Assembly: GCA_905116865.2 (NCBI GenBank)
Contig: CAJHNH020000227.1
Location: 184,001-248,000, forward strand
From: Candidula unifasciata
Lineage: Eukaryota > Mollusca > Gastropoda > Stylommatophora > Geomitridae
DNA length: 64,000 nt
Reading direction: 5' to 3'
Below the pieces are notes generated by a model, which worked only from the letters and a program-made list of their open reading frames with translations, was not told the origin of the DNA and ran no database searches. Position numbers and translations under genes: made by a program. Positions 22,046 through 31,713 of the stretch are shown here, piece by piece (the stretch's first letter is position 1; each line of letters begins with the position of its first letter).

Positions 22046-22344
22046 CACCCCATGAATTTTTTTTTTTAACAGCATTCAATCAATCCAACAAGAAATTAAT
22101 AAATCATGAATTGATTACTGCAATACTCAAATTAAAAAATTAAAAATCAACTAATAATTGCATTCATCACTATAGGAAGATATACAAGCAACCCACTTTT
22201 GCTTTCATTCATTAAAATATTGCACCAATAATTCAAAGATAATTAACTACATACAGACTCATATAAGAGTCACTGGCAGTAAAGATGTGCTTTCTGAGGT
22301 GAGTGCTGTGCAAGTCTCTTGCAGTCTGTTTAAAAATAAAAAGG

Positions 22345-22600
22345 TTCTTTCCTAATAAGTCGCACCAGATGATGTCACGGGGACAGTCCAATATTTGATA
22401 GGGTGGTAAGACCGGGTTTCCTGGCATTGTGGTAATTTTAACTACCCTAAAACACAAAGAACTTGACCTAACCCCAACCCACATATGTCCCATGACAGAG
22501 TGCAGCCCAGGTCCCATGGCTGCATGCAGCCTACATCCCACGACTGCATGCAGCCTATCTACCACCCCCTGAAATATTGCACTGTCTCTTTGGGGTGAAT
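22345..22600 (-). mobile_element. 8-bp-TSD MITE family M1, diverged copy
   Basis: The reverse complement matches the interior of the M1 copies at 24776, 26383 and 57002 (ctgaaatattgcactgtc side, gaccgggtttcctgg side, internal catgcagcct duplications). Both termini are poorly preserved. Confidence 0.6.
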
Positions 22601-22684
22601 GAACAGGAATACACACACACACAAACTCACCACACATGTCTGCAGTGAGAATTAGAAAAATGTATAGAAATATCTTCTTATTCT

Positions 22685-22860
22685 TCGCATTCACTGGCTG
22701 TAAACTCCGGCAGAAAGTTCTGGTTGTTGGTCCAATTCCTGACTTTAGTCTTGTTCCAAAACCTGAGTGTTGCGTGCACATCAGTTTTACCAATCTTGCT
22801 TTTTTACAGGCTCTTGGTTAATTGCTTTTTGAGATGAGTGTTGCTAGAACAATGAAAAAA
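22685..22860 (-). mobile_element. SINE family 1 copy
   Basis: Reverse-complement body with tgtaaactccggcagaaagt and caaaacctgagtgttgcgtg blocks. Confidence 0.65.
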
Positions 22861-23509
22861 AAAAAAAAGTAAGAGTCTCTTTTCCAACTACAGGGTTTCT
22901 TTGATAATTTGTGACAAGAGCACACCGCAAATCCTTATGATTCCTACTAGCCCTTCTATGAGGTCAATGGAAGACAAGAAAAAGAAGAATAAGCGAAAGA
23001 AAAAGAAGAAGCATAAGAGCAAGAGGAACAACCCAAAAGAGGCATTGATGAGTGTGGTCTCCTTCTACTTCTGCCCTTCGAAGGGCAGTTGGCCTGTAGT
23101 ATTATGGTTTACAACTAGGCTGGGATATCTGCATCTCTCAGCCAAATCCTATCTGATTTTGGCAAAAACCTAATTAGTCGCCTCTCAAACATACTTGTTA
23201 AGGGATTGGTGGATCTATCCCCCCCCCCCCCCCCTCCTCCCCGGAACTCAGATGCGGACGGAGTCCACTCACTCGACCAATCAGTCAATCAACCCATGTG
23301 GTAAATACTGCAGTACTATAATAACACACCAGTTACTGCAGTAATCACTACAAAATTACTTATTACAAACCAGCCACTGAAGAATTCATTCAATGAACTT
23401 CAAAATTATTGCACCAATAACTGAATCATTGCTAATTACTTTCAAATTACAATAACAATTATTATACACAATTATTTTACACATTTTACACAATTATTGA
23501 TATATTAAC
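22861..23509. other. unassigned, with SINE scraps
   Basis: A Lys-rich 90-codon frame (22901-23173) is present but lacks any domain or splice support. Around 23160-23210 is a reversed SINE family 1 scrap ending in a C-run. Confidence 0.3.
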
Positions 23510-23640
23510 GAAATGGAAAGATAACATCAGAGAAACTCTACAACAGCACAATGTCTCTCTGGTCGAGGCAGCCAGAACTGCAAAACGCTGAGCCTTATAT
23601 CTCTCTCGGTACCTGAAGTGGTTAAAAAAGGGAAACTGAG
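23510..23640 (+). mobile_element. LINE 3' tail fragment
   Basis: The reading KWKD-IRETLQQHNVSLVEAA matches the tails at 3310-3515 and 60400-60600. Confidence 0.5.
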
Positions 23641-23719
23641 GAAGGGCAGGAATGACCCATTTATCACTAACAAAATGAGTTGCAAATTAACCCCAGTATT
23701 TTTGGGTTTTACTGGGCAG

Positions 23720-23975
23720 GTTTTGCGCTAGTTTAGCGTGATTCTTAAACAGTCGGCTCTTGAGACCATTGTCAAAATCAATGCAAAGCAAACTGCTGCC
23801 AAATCACTAGCAGCTGGAACCTTCTTTTCCTTAACATTCACCAGCTGTAAATTCCCGCCATGCAACTCCTTTGTGTACACAGTTTTTACCTCTCTGTCAT
23901 CTGACATTCTCTCAATATGCCCTAAACAGTTCACGCTATAAAACTCATCTTGATGCAGATTAAAAATAGTTATCA
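23720..23975 (-). mobile_element. LINE tail joined to SINE 1 scrap
   Basis: The minus reading DEFYSVNCLGHIERMSDDRE is an RT C-terminal tail. It runs into a short reversed SINE family 1 right end (cagctgtaaattcccgcc). Confidence 0.5.
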
Positions 23976-24154
23976 ATTATTCACTGTGTTCTAAATCATT
24001 GCAAAACCTGTCTTATGTAACAACAACAACAACAACAAAAATGGAATGGTTTACCAATGGTCACAGATTCACTATATTTCAGTATCCTTCAAAACAATTT
24101 CAGAATGGACGACAAATGTCTGGGATGTCAATACGAATGTATTTTTCTCTTCTT

Positions 24155-24415
24155 TGTCCACCGTCTGTAAGCTCTTGCGGAAAGTCCTGGTTGTACATCC
24201 ATTCAGACTTGACTTCATGCCAGGGCCTGAGTTTTGCGTGTACATCAGTTATTCTGGCTTATACTGGTTGTTCCTTGCCGCTCGTGTAGATGCACTTTGA
24301 CTGCGAATGAAGTCCCCAATTAGTTGACTCCTACAATATGCTTGTTGGGGAAGCAGTGGTTTTATTCTTGTTTTCCCCACAATGGGGCCCCGAAATCTAC
24401 ATGGGGAATGGTTTT
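24155..24415 (-). mobile_element. SINE family 1 copy
   Basis: Nearly full reversed body from gtaagctcttgcgg to ccccgaaatctacatgggga. Confidence 0.75.
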
Positions 24416-24775
24416 CAAAACAGATGTAAAATATCCAGGATTTCACTGTGAATGTCATATGTCAGAGTTCTTCCACATGGATGTAAAATACAAAAAACAA
24501 AGGATTTCCAAATAAATGTCAAATAATTCAATATGGGCATGGATTTCAGTACAAAAGTTGAGGATTCAAATATCGATGAAAAGTACCGAGGATTATTGAT
24601 AATCGCAAAGGATTCAAAGACTGGTGACAAGCATAGATGAAACGGAAAGGACTGTAATAAAGAAGACAACATTTGCGCAGTACATGATGAACTAACAATA
24701 ATATAAATAACATACAACAATCAAATAAATAACTTCACAGCCAACCTATTTGTTCAAAACAATGTTTGCCCATTA
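24416..24775. other. unassigned AT-rich sequence
   Basis: Loose repetition of aaaggattca-like words, too degenerate to define a unit. Confidence 0.3.
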
Positions 24776-25033
24776 GGTGCTTTCTTAATATCCTAACCCA
24801 AACAGGGAAAATTCACAGGTCACAGGCCAGTCTAATATTTCAGGGGGTGTGCATGCAGTTATGGGACCTAGGCTGCACTCTCTCGTGGGACGTAGGTGGG
24901 TTGGGGTTAAGGCCAGTTCTAGATGTTTTGGGGTCATTAAAAGCATCAGAAAGCCGGGAAACCCAGTCTTACCACCCTCTAAAATGTTGGATGTCCTGTG
25001 ACGTCATCTGGAGTTGGATATTATGAAAGAACC
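24776..25033 (+). mobile_element. MITE family M1 copy with TSD
   Basis: It starts ggtgctttcttaatatcc and ends with the inverted ggatattatgaaagaacc. The TSD gcccatta / gcccattg (24768-24775, 25034-25041) matches at 7 of 8. Non-coding. Confidence 0.8.
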
Positions 25034-25144
25034 GCCCATTGTAAATTTGAATATTGCGGAAACAGACAATACATTGCACAATTTATTGCCAGGCTTTTTT
25101 TGTTGCAACTCAGGTGCATTAGTACAGAGTAACATGAATACATC

Positions 25145-25960
25145 ATCATCAGTTCTCATTATGCCTAGTGGCACATGAGGCTTCAGAGAGGACTTTCCAT
25201 GCTTTCCTGTCCTGTGCAATCTTCAGTGCAGTTTTCCATGTCAAAGATGCCGCACTCAGGTCACTTTCCATCGTTCGTCTCCATGTTGTTTTTGGGCGCA
25301 GCTGTTTACTCTTTCCCTCTGGTGTCCATGTGAGAGCTGTTTTGGCAGGTATATCAGAAGTCATTCTCATAACGTGGCCAAGCCATTTCCATCTTCTCTT
25401 GGTAATCATACTGTCTAAAGTTTCTTGGTTTGTGGCTTGAAGTAGATTAGTGTTTGAGATTGTATCTGGACAGACAATTTTGATAATTCTACGTAGACAT
25501 GTGTGATGGAAGGTGGACAGCTTGTGTGCATCCTTTTTGGTAATTCTCCAGCATTCCACTCCATAAAGAAGAACTGGCAAAATGATGCTCTTGTAGAGTC
25601 TGAGTTTCATTCCTCTGCAGTAATTGTCGGATTTCCAGATTTGCCGCATCCTTCCAAAAGTAGCTCTAGTTTTGTTCAGGCGTGACTGTATGTCTTCCTC
25701 TGTCCCTCCCAGTAGGGACATCACACTGCCAAGATATGTGAAATGTTCTACATTTTCAAGTGATTGGTTACTTATGGTCACTGTTTGTCATGATCTTAGT
25801 TTTCTTTGTTTTTATTCTCAGTCCCACCATTTCTGCTGTGCAATGTAGTCTGTTGCTTTTCTCTTGTATATGTTCATGTTTATGTGATAGGAGTGCTATA
25901 TCATCTGCAAAATCAAGGTCCTCAAGCATGGTGAATGGAGCATGAACACATACCGAAGTA
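25145..25960 (-). mobile_element. LINE reverse transcriptase fragment (RTE-like)
   Basis: This is the longest RT remnant in the window. The minus strand reads LDFADDIALLSH near 25920, which is RT motif C with the FADD active site. After a stop and a frameshift near 25780, an open stretch of about 210 codons carries HFTYLGSVMS, LRLYKSIILPVLLYGVE, CLRRIIKIVC, RRWKWLGHVMRMTSD, and TWRRT, and ends in (ATC)n near 25140. This is the thumb and C-terminal tail of an RTE-type RT. The endonuclease and RT fingers are missing. Confidence 0.85.
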
Positions 25961-26374
25961 TAAAAAATGAATCCTTCTCACTGACATACAAAATCACATT
26001 GTCATTGTCAAGTTAGGCTTAAAGATCGGCTATGTGTTTACAATGGTACTTCAACTGTACTGTGTGGTTTTATTGTTTTCACAACACAGGAGAGTTCAGT
26101 TTAACTGCTAGCCAAGGCCATTTAAAAAAAAAAAAACTGAACTCTTTAAACAAAAAGATCGCTGATAAATCTGAAGTTACCGTGGTAACCATGTGGCTGA
26201 TCTTGAACGTCCAGCTGGGAGATGAACAGCTTAACCTGACAATGACAATGTAATTCTGTATTTCAACTTGATCAAATGTTGATTTATCTCTGTAGTTATG
26301 CACCTGATGTGATACATTGAAACATGCCAGGCAATAAGCTGTGCAATGTGTCATTTGTATCCACACTATTTAAA
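25961..26374. other. unassigned sequence
   Basis: No supportable feature beyond short A-runs. Confidence 0.35.
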
Positions 26375-26382
26375 GTTATTTA

Positions 26383-26651
26383 GGTGCTTTCCTAATATCC
26401 TACCCCAAACAGGGGAAATCGACAGGTCACTGGACAGTCTAATATTTCAGGGGGTGGTAGATAGGTTGCATGCATTTGTGGGACCTAGGCTGCACTCTCT
26501 CATGGGACGTAGGTGGGTTAGGGTTAGGTACAGTTCTAGATGTTTTGGGGTCGTTAAGAGCATCAGAAAGCTGGAAAACCCAGTCTTACCACCCTCTAAA
26601 ACGTTGAACTGTCCCGTGACGTCATTTGGGGTAAGATATTAATAAAGAAGC
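26383..26651 (+). mobile_element. MITE family M1, best-preserved TSD
   Basis: A perfect 8-bp TSD, gttattta, lies at 26375-26382 and 26652-26659. The ends are ggtgctttcctaatatcc and gatattaataaagaagc. The interior is GC-rich and non-coding, with gcactctctcatgggacgta. Confidence 0.88.
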
Positions 26652-26929
26652 GTTATTTATTCATGGCTACGCTAGAAACTTTATTATTTTTTCTGCCATT
26701 CCACTACTTCTAGAGGTTGTACAGTCTTCTGTTGGGCCACAATACAGCAGCTCACACACAACTCACCAACAGTCAACTACAGGTTACGTGCTAAACGTTT
26801 TGTGGCGTCCCAATATAGCTGTGCTATACGGTTGAATGGGAGTTTCCTGAATTTGTACCTGTGTGATTCTCACCCTTGTGATGTTTTCTAAAGACTGCAA
26901 TCCTGGAGGAAACAAATTTTCTTCTTCAT

Positions 26930-27190
26930 TTGTCAATACCTGCTCATGTCGCTAGGCATCACAGTTCACCAGACTATCGGCAGCCGAGCCCGGGCGTGCT
27001 CAGTCGCTTGATATGATGTGATTTTATGCAGTCTGAAGGTGTCAGTGACTGCTTCAATCCATTTTCTTCTGGGTCTTCCCCTGCCTTTTGATGTTTCGAT
27101 TTTCCAGTTGTATTCTCTTGCTGCTGGCGTAGTTGGTTTCATTCTCATTAGATGGCCAAACTATTTCATTCTTTGTTTCTCAATAGATCA
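26930..27190 (-). mobile_element. LINE 3' tail fragment
   Basis: Minus-strand reading MRMKPTTPAAREYNW, then KGRGRPRRKWIEAV, the Arg-rich tail of a LINE RT. A different family from the one at 25145. Confidence 0.6.
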
Positions 27191-27325
27191 CACATTTTAT
27201 ATTTATATTTTTTAAATGAAAGAAAAAACTAACAACTCTAGAGTAGATAGTTTAGGAATGGGAGTGGAGACGGTTTTCAAAAATCTTCTCGTATAAACAT
27301 ATGCTTAGACATTTCCATTAACTCG

Positions 27326-28000
27326 GATAAACCACACAAAGTCTTACCTCTGTCATTCCTTTCCTCTGCTTTGCTACAACAAAGTCTTACCTCTGTCATT
27401 CCTTTCCTCTGCTTTGCTACAACAAAGTCTTCCCTCTGTCTTGCTACAATTATTCATTTCCTCTGCTTTGCTACAACAAAGTCTTACCTCTGTCATTCCT
27501 TTCCTCTGCTTTGCTACAACAAAGTCTTACCTCTGTCATTCCTTTCCTCTGCTTTGCTACAACAAAGTCTTACCTCTGTCATTCCTTTCCTCTGCTTTGC
27601 TACAACAAAGTCTTCCCTCTGTCTTGCTACAATTATTCATTTCCTCTGCTTTGCTACAACAAAGTCTTACCTCTGTCATTCCTTTCCTCTGCTTTGCTAC
27701 AACAAAGTCTTCCCTCTGTCTTGCTACAATTATTCATTTCCTCTGCTTTGCTACAACAAAGTCTTCCCTCTGTCTTGCTACAATTATTCATTTCCTCTGC
27801 TTTGCTACAACAAAGTCTTCCCTCTGTCTTGCTACAATTATTCATTTCCTCTGCTTTGCTACAAAAAAGTCTTCTCTCTGTCTTGCTACAATTATTCCCT
27901 CCCTCTGCTTTGCTATAACAAAGTCTTCCCTCTGTCTTGCTACAATTATTTCTTTCCTCTGCTTTGCTATAACAGTCTTCCCTCTGCTTTAAAACAAAGT
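27326..28000. repeat. tandem array of two alternating unit types, 43 and 54 bp
   Basis: All units begin acaacaaagtctt and end tcctctgctttgct. One type (43 bp) has a cattcct middle; the other (54 bp) has an extra cttgctacaattattc middle. They are interspersed over about 14 units. All three plus frames stay open for long stretches. Confidence 0.93.
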
Positions 28001-28324
28001 CTTTCCTCTATGCTAACACTATTGCATGACTGAGGAGTTTAGCTTGATGAAGCATGCCTATGTAGTCTTCGAGGTAAAGACAGAACATACTATAAGCCAC
28101 TTCTCCATAAGATGACTCAGCAGGCATGAGAATGCCAATGTGCAGTGACGATGATTGTCATAACATAACATAACAGTCCTGTATTTAAAACAAAACCTTC
28201 CCTGTACTTTAAAACAAAACCTTCCTTCTACTGTAAAAACAAAGTCTGCCAACAGTCTATATCTGTGCCTTCCTTTCCTCTGCTTGGCTACAATAAAATT
28301 TTCCTTCTATCTTGCAACAACTAT
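28001..28324. other. diverged flank of tandem arrays
   Basis: Short repeats of an aaaacaaaaccttcc word near 28185-28240, intermediate in sequence to the neighbouring array. No gene. Confidence 0.4.
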
Positions 28325-28912
28325 GTCTGCCCTCTACCACATTAACCAGTAAGTCTACCACATTAACTGTTAAGTCTACCACATTAACTGTTAAGTCTAC
28401 CACATTAACCAGTAAGTCTACCACATTAACCAGTAAGTCTACCACATTAACCAGTAAGTCTACCACATTAACCAGTAAGTCTACCACATTAACCAGTAAG
28501 TCTACCACATTAACCAGTAAGTCTACCACATTAACCAGTAAGTCTACCACATTAACCGTTGTCTAGCACATTAACCAGTAAGTCTAGCACATTAACCAGT
28601 AAGTCTACCACATTAACCAGTAAGTCTACCACATTAACCGTTGTCTAGCACATTAACCAGTAAGTCTAGCACATTAACCAGTAAGTCTACCACATTAACC
28701 AGTAAGTCTACCACATTAACCAGTAAGTCTACCACATTAACCAGTAAGTCTACCACATTAACCAGTAAGTCTACCACATTAACCAGTAAGTCTACCACAT
28801 TAACCAGTAAGTCTACCACATTAACCAGTAAGTCTACCACATTAACCAGTAAGTCTACCACATTAACCAGTAAGTCTACCACATAAACCGTTGTCTAGCA
28901 CATTAACACATA
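28325..28912. repeat. 21-bp tandem repeat
   Basis: About 27 units of accacattaaccagtaagtc plus one base. Shortened units containing ccgttgtctagc at about 28557, 28638 and 28889 divide the array into blocks. Confidence 0.95.
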
Positions 28913-29197
28913 ATCTTCCTACAAAAAAGGGTGAAGAAAATCCTACTCACCTGTTATTAAATGTCTCTGATCGAGGGCTTGTTTTCTAGGGGAAAAAAAG
29001 GTGCCGGTACTAACTAGAAAGTGTATAAACTAGGTGCCGGTACCCAACACAAAGTGTCTATTACAGTGGTGCTATGCCTGAAAGAAGATTTCTTAGTCCT
29101 GTCCATATTTTTGTTTTTGTTTTCTAAATTAAACATCTCACAACAGTCTGAACAATAAATACTGTTAATTGTGCCAGATTTTTGTTTGTGTGGTTCC
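28913..29197. other. unassigned sequence
   Basis: Contains a gtgccggta-bearing repeat (28998-29090) related to sequence near 52030-52090. No gene seen. Confidence 0.35.
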
Positions 29198-29211
29198 AAT
29201 TTAAATTATTA

Positions 29212-29499
29212 AGTAAAAGTAAAAGTAAAGTTCCCTTTTCACGCCTTTCGGCGCATCGGGCATATGGGCAGAGCGTCCCATATTTTTACAGACCATCAGC
29301 ACTCTGTTGGTAATGTCGTCAGCATTACGCCGGCTGTCTTTACTTTCCCAGGACAGCCCATCCTGGTACCCATTTTAGGCTGGGTCAGCCTGCGACCTCT
29401 TATACCACGACAAAAATCCTCGCAGCCTGCAGTGGGTTTCGATCGCGGTATGCTGGCTTACGAGTCGGACTCGCAACGCCTTAGCCACGGACGCCGCTG
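29212..29499 (-). mobile_element. complete tRNA-derived SINE family 3
   Basis: The 14-bp TSD aatttaaattatta is perfect (29198-29211 and 29500-29513). On the minus strand the head gcggcgtccgtggctaaggc gives the A box; the B-box region is tgcgatcgaaaccc-like. Then come the family 3 body and a (cttta)-type tail, tttacttttacttttactt. This copy is the reference for family 3 in the window. Confidence 0.85.
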
Positions 29500-29513
29500 A
29501 ATTTAAATTATTA

Positions 29514-29954
29514 CATTGTATTAAAAAACAGTTTTAAAACACTTTAAAGAAAAAACATTACCAAAAAAAAAAAAGCAATAATACAGAATTATTTTAAAAA
29601 GTGGTATACACAATAATAAAATGCATCACAAATTCAGCAGACTTAAATGCTAGCAAATAGCAACTTAATAAATACCAGCCTGTTGTGTATTTGAAAAAAC
29701 AAAAAGTAGGAAATCACAACATGGAACAAGTGGCAAGCAAGGCAACAGAAAAGAACCACAGATCGTAAAAAGTATACGTACAATACCTTTGGCATACCGC
29801 TGACACACTCAGTATATAGCACAGTTTAAAAAAAAAAAGTCACAAACGAAAACCATAAAACAAAATAATAAAAAATTACAAAAAAGTTACACATACTTTT
29901 TTATGCTAGTGGCACATCAGATATATCATGCTAGGCTCATATTTCATAGACCTA
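29514..29954. other. unassigned AT-rich sequence
   Basis: A-rich, with no supportable feature. Confidence 0.4.
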
Positions 29955-30120
29955 CTGACACTCAGTGGGTCATGTGTGGTCACACCAACTGACACTCAGT
30001 GGGTCATGTGTGGTCACACCAACTGACACTCAGTGGGTCATGTGTGGTCACACCAACTGACACTCAGTGGGTCATGTGTGGTCACACCAACTGACACTCG
30101 GTGGGTCATGTGTAGTCATG
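29955..30120. repeat. 34-bp tandem repeat
   Basis: Five units of actgacactcagtgggtcat plus gtgtggtcacacca. The gtggtcacac part is itself palindromic. Confidence 0.93.
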
Positions 30121-30449
30121 ATTATGCAGGCTGCCTTTTACTTCACTGGACATTTCCTGGTATCTATTTTATGCTGGGTCGACCTGAGAGCCATGGTCGC
30201 TTTGGAAAAAAACAAAAACAAAAAATCTGACTTAGAGTGGATTCTTACCCAAGACCACTGAGCTGCTAAACAAGCATCTAGCCCCCACAGGAAATATCGC
30301 AGTGGGCTCATATTTTTATACACCAAACGTTGGTAGGTCGGGGCTTTGCTAGGAAAAAAAAAAAGAAATGAACAATCGTCACATTCAACCAACATTCCCT
30401 GAAGGGGGAGCTTTAGGTTATAGCTGTGACTAGGTTATGCGACATAAAT
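30121..30449. other. SINE 3-like scrap and unassigned sequence
   Basis: A reversed family 3 scrap (ctattttatgctgggtcgac) lies near 30160-30190. Nothing else seen. Confidence 0.35.
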
Positions 30450-30725
30450 GTTCTGTCACCGTCTTCAGCAGCAAGCAAAAAGTTCCATTTATCTCGGGTT
30501 TCCCTTGAGTGTTCAGCATCGGCTAGACCCACTGGTAACTCCTCGCAGTGCTATTCTCCTCAGAGCTTAATGATCGATTTGTGCTCCTCACGTTTCTTGC
30601 TCACAAGGGACCCCCACAACATCTAGCTTTTCATACATCCATTCACCAGTGATGCAGAACCAGTAAGCCTATCTGCCTGCTTATTTCCCAACACACTAGC
30701 ATATCTGGAGAAAATATACAAAGGA
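30450..30725 (-). mobile_element. LINE RNase H end fragment
   Basis: The minus reading SVLGNKQADRLTGSASL is the last Asp motif of RNase H. The 3' blocks (cttcagcagcaagc, gtgttcagcatcggctag) follow in reverse. Confidence 0.6.
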
Positions 30726-31159
30726 CACCAACTACCCTGGACCTCCGAAGCATGTAACTCTGTCACACAACAGAACCACTGTTCAAAATTCTCTTTTTTT
30801 AATTTTATTTTTATGCTTCTACAGCCCCCTTTATTTTTTTTCACTCCCAACCCGTGGCTACCATTGCCGCAACAGACTTTTCTAGCTTTCCACCACAAAC
30901 ACACATTTTGGTAGCTTTGGTCTATTTTTGTATGTCCCAAAGGATGTACCACATGGAATTAGCTACCAACTCATTGCATCAAGAAACGCACTGTCTGTTA
31001 ACAGAGCATATACTTTTTGTCTGAACTCACTAAAGAAACCTTGCACAGGGATAGGCCTATTTTAAAGTAATATATTCATACCTTTTTTTTTCATGTTAGT
31101 TAACACCCCTCTTGTACAAGTGCAGCAAAATCATCTGTAGCTGAAAGAGTTCAAGTCAC
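30726..31159. other. downstream flank of the MARVEL gene
   Basis: No repeat family recognised. An AATAAA in minus orientation near 30830 is one possible distant polyadenylation signal. Confidence 0.25.
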
Positions 31160-31580
31160 CTTTTGAAACCACTCATCAACATTCGTTCTGACCCCCTAAG
31201 TCACAGAAGAAATGTTCTGAGACAAGGCTGATGTTTGAAAGCACTTACAAACATTTGTTCTGTCCCCTTAAGTCACTGAAGAAATGTTCTGATACGAGGC
31301 TGATGTTTGAAAACACAAACATTCGTTCTGTCCCCCTAAGTCACTGAAGAAATGTTCTGAGATGAGGCTGATGTTTGAAAGCACTTACAAACATTCGTTC
31401 TGTCCCCCTAAGTCACTGAAGAAATGTTCTGAGACGAGGCTGATGTTTGAAATCACTTACAAACATTCGTTCTGTCCCCCTAAGTCACTGAAGAAATGTT
31501 CTGAGACGAGGCTAATGTTTGAAATCACTTACAAACATTCGTTCTGTCCCCCTAAGTCACACAGAAAATGTACTGAGGTG
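31160..31580. repeat. 72-bp tandem repeat beside the MARVEL stop codon
   Basis: About five units. The gctgatgttt landmark recurs at 31367 and 31439, with gctaatgttt at 31511 (72-bp steps). The last unit ends about 10 bp from the stop codon, so the array would lie in the 3' UTR. Confidence 0.9.
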
Positions 31581-31587
31581 AGACTGA

Positions 31588-31713
31588 TCAAAGATCTATC
31601 TCATCCTCTTCTATGAGTTTTCTTCTCTGATACAATCGATACTGGATTTTCCACTTTCTGTAACTCATGAAAGATGTTATTCCGTTCAACAGCATGCAGA
31701 TGTAACCCAAGAT
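31588..31713 (-). CDS. MARVEL protein exon 4
   Basis: 41 codons plus TGA after a CCCACAG acceptor. It encodes helix 4 ([16 protein letters not shown]) and a cytosolic tail ending EEDEIDL. Confidence 0.8.
   Translation of the reverse strand: MLGYICMLLNGITSFMSYRKWKIQYRLYQRRKLIEEDEIDL

Noticed and set aside
22901..23173. 90-codon ORF with a Lys-rich stretch
   Set aside because: The basic run comes from an A-rich gaagaaaaag tract. No splice sites or homology.
27371..28033. Three overlapping 135-220 codon plus-strand ORFs with repeated Ser/Leu/Cys segments
   Set aside because: All three frames of the same 43/54-bp array are open. No intron-exon signals or homology.
28325..28912. CRISPR-like or telomere-like array
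   Set aside because: A 21-bp head-to-tail repeat without spacers and with no telomeric motif.
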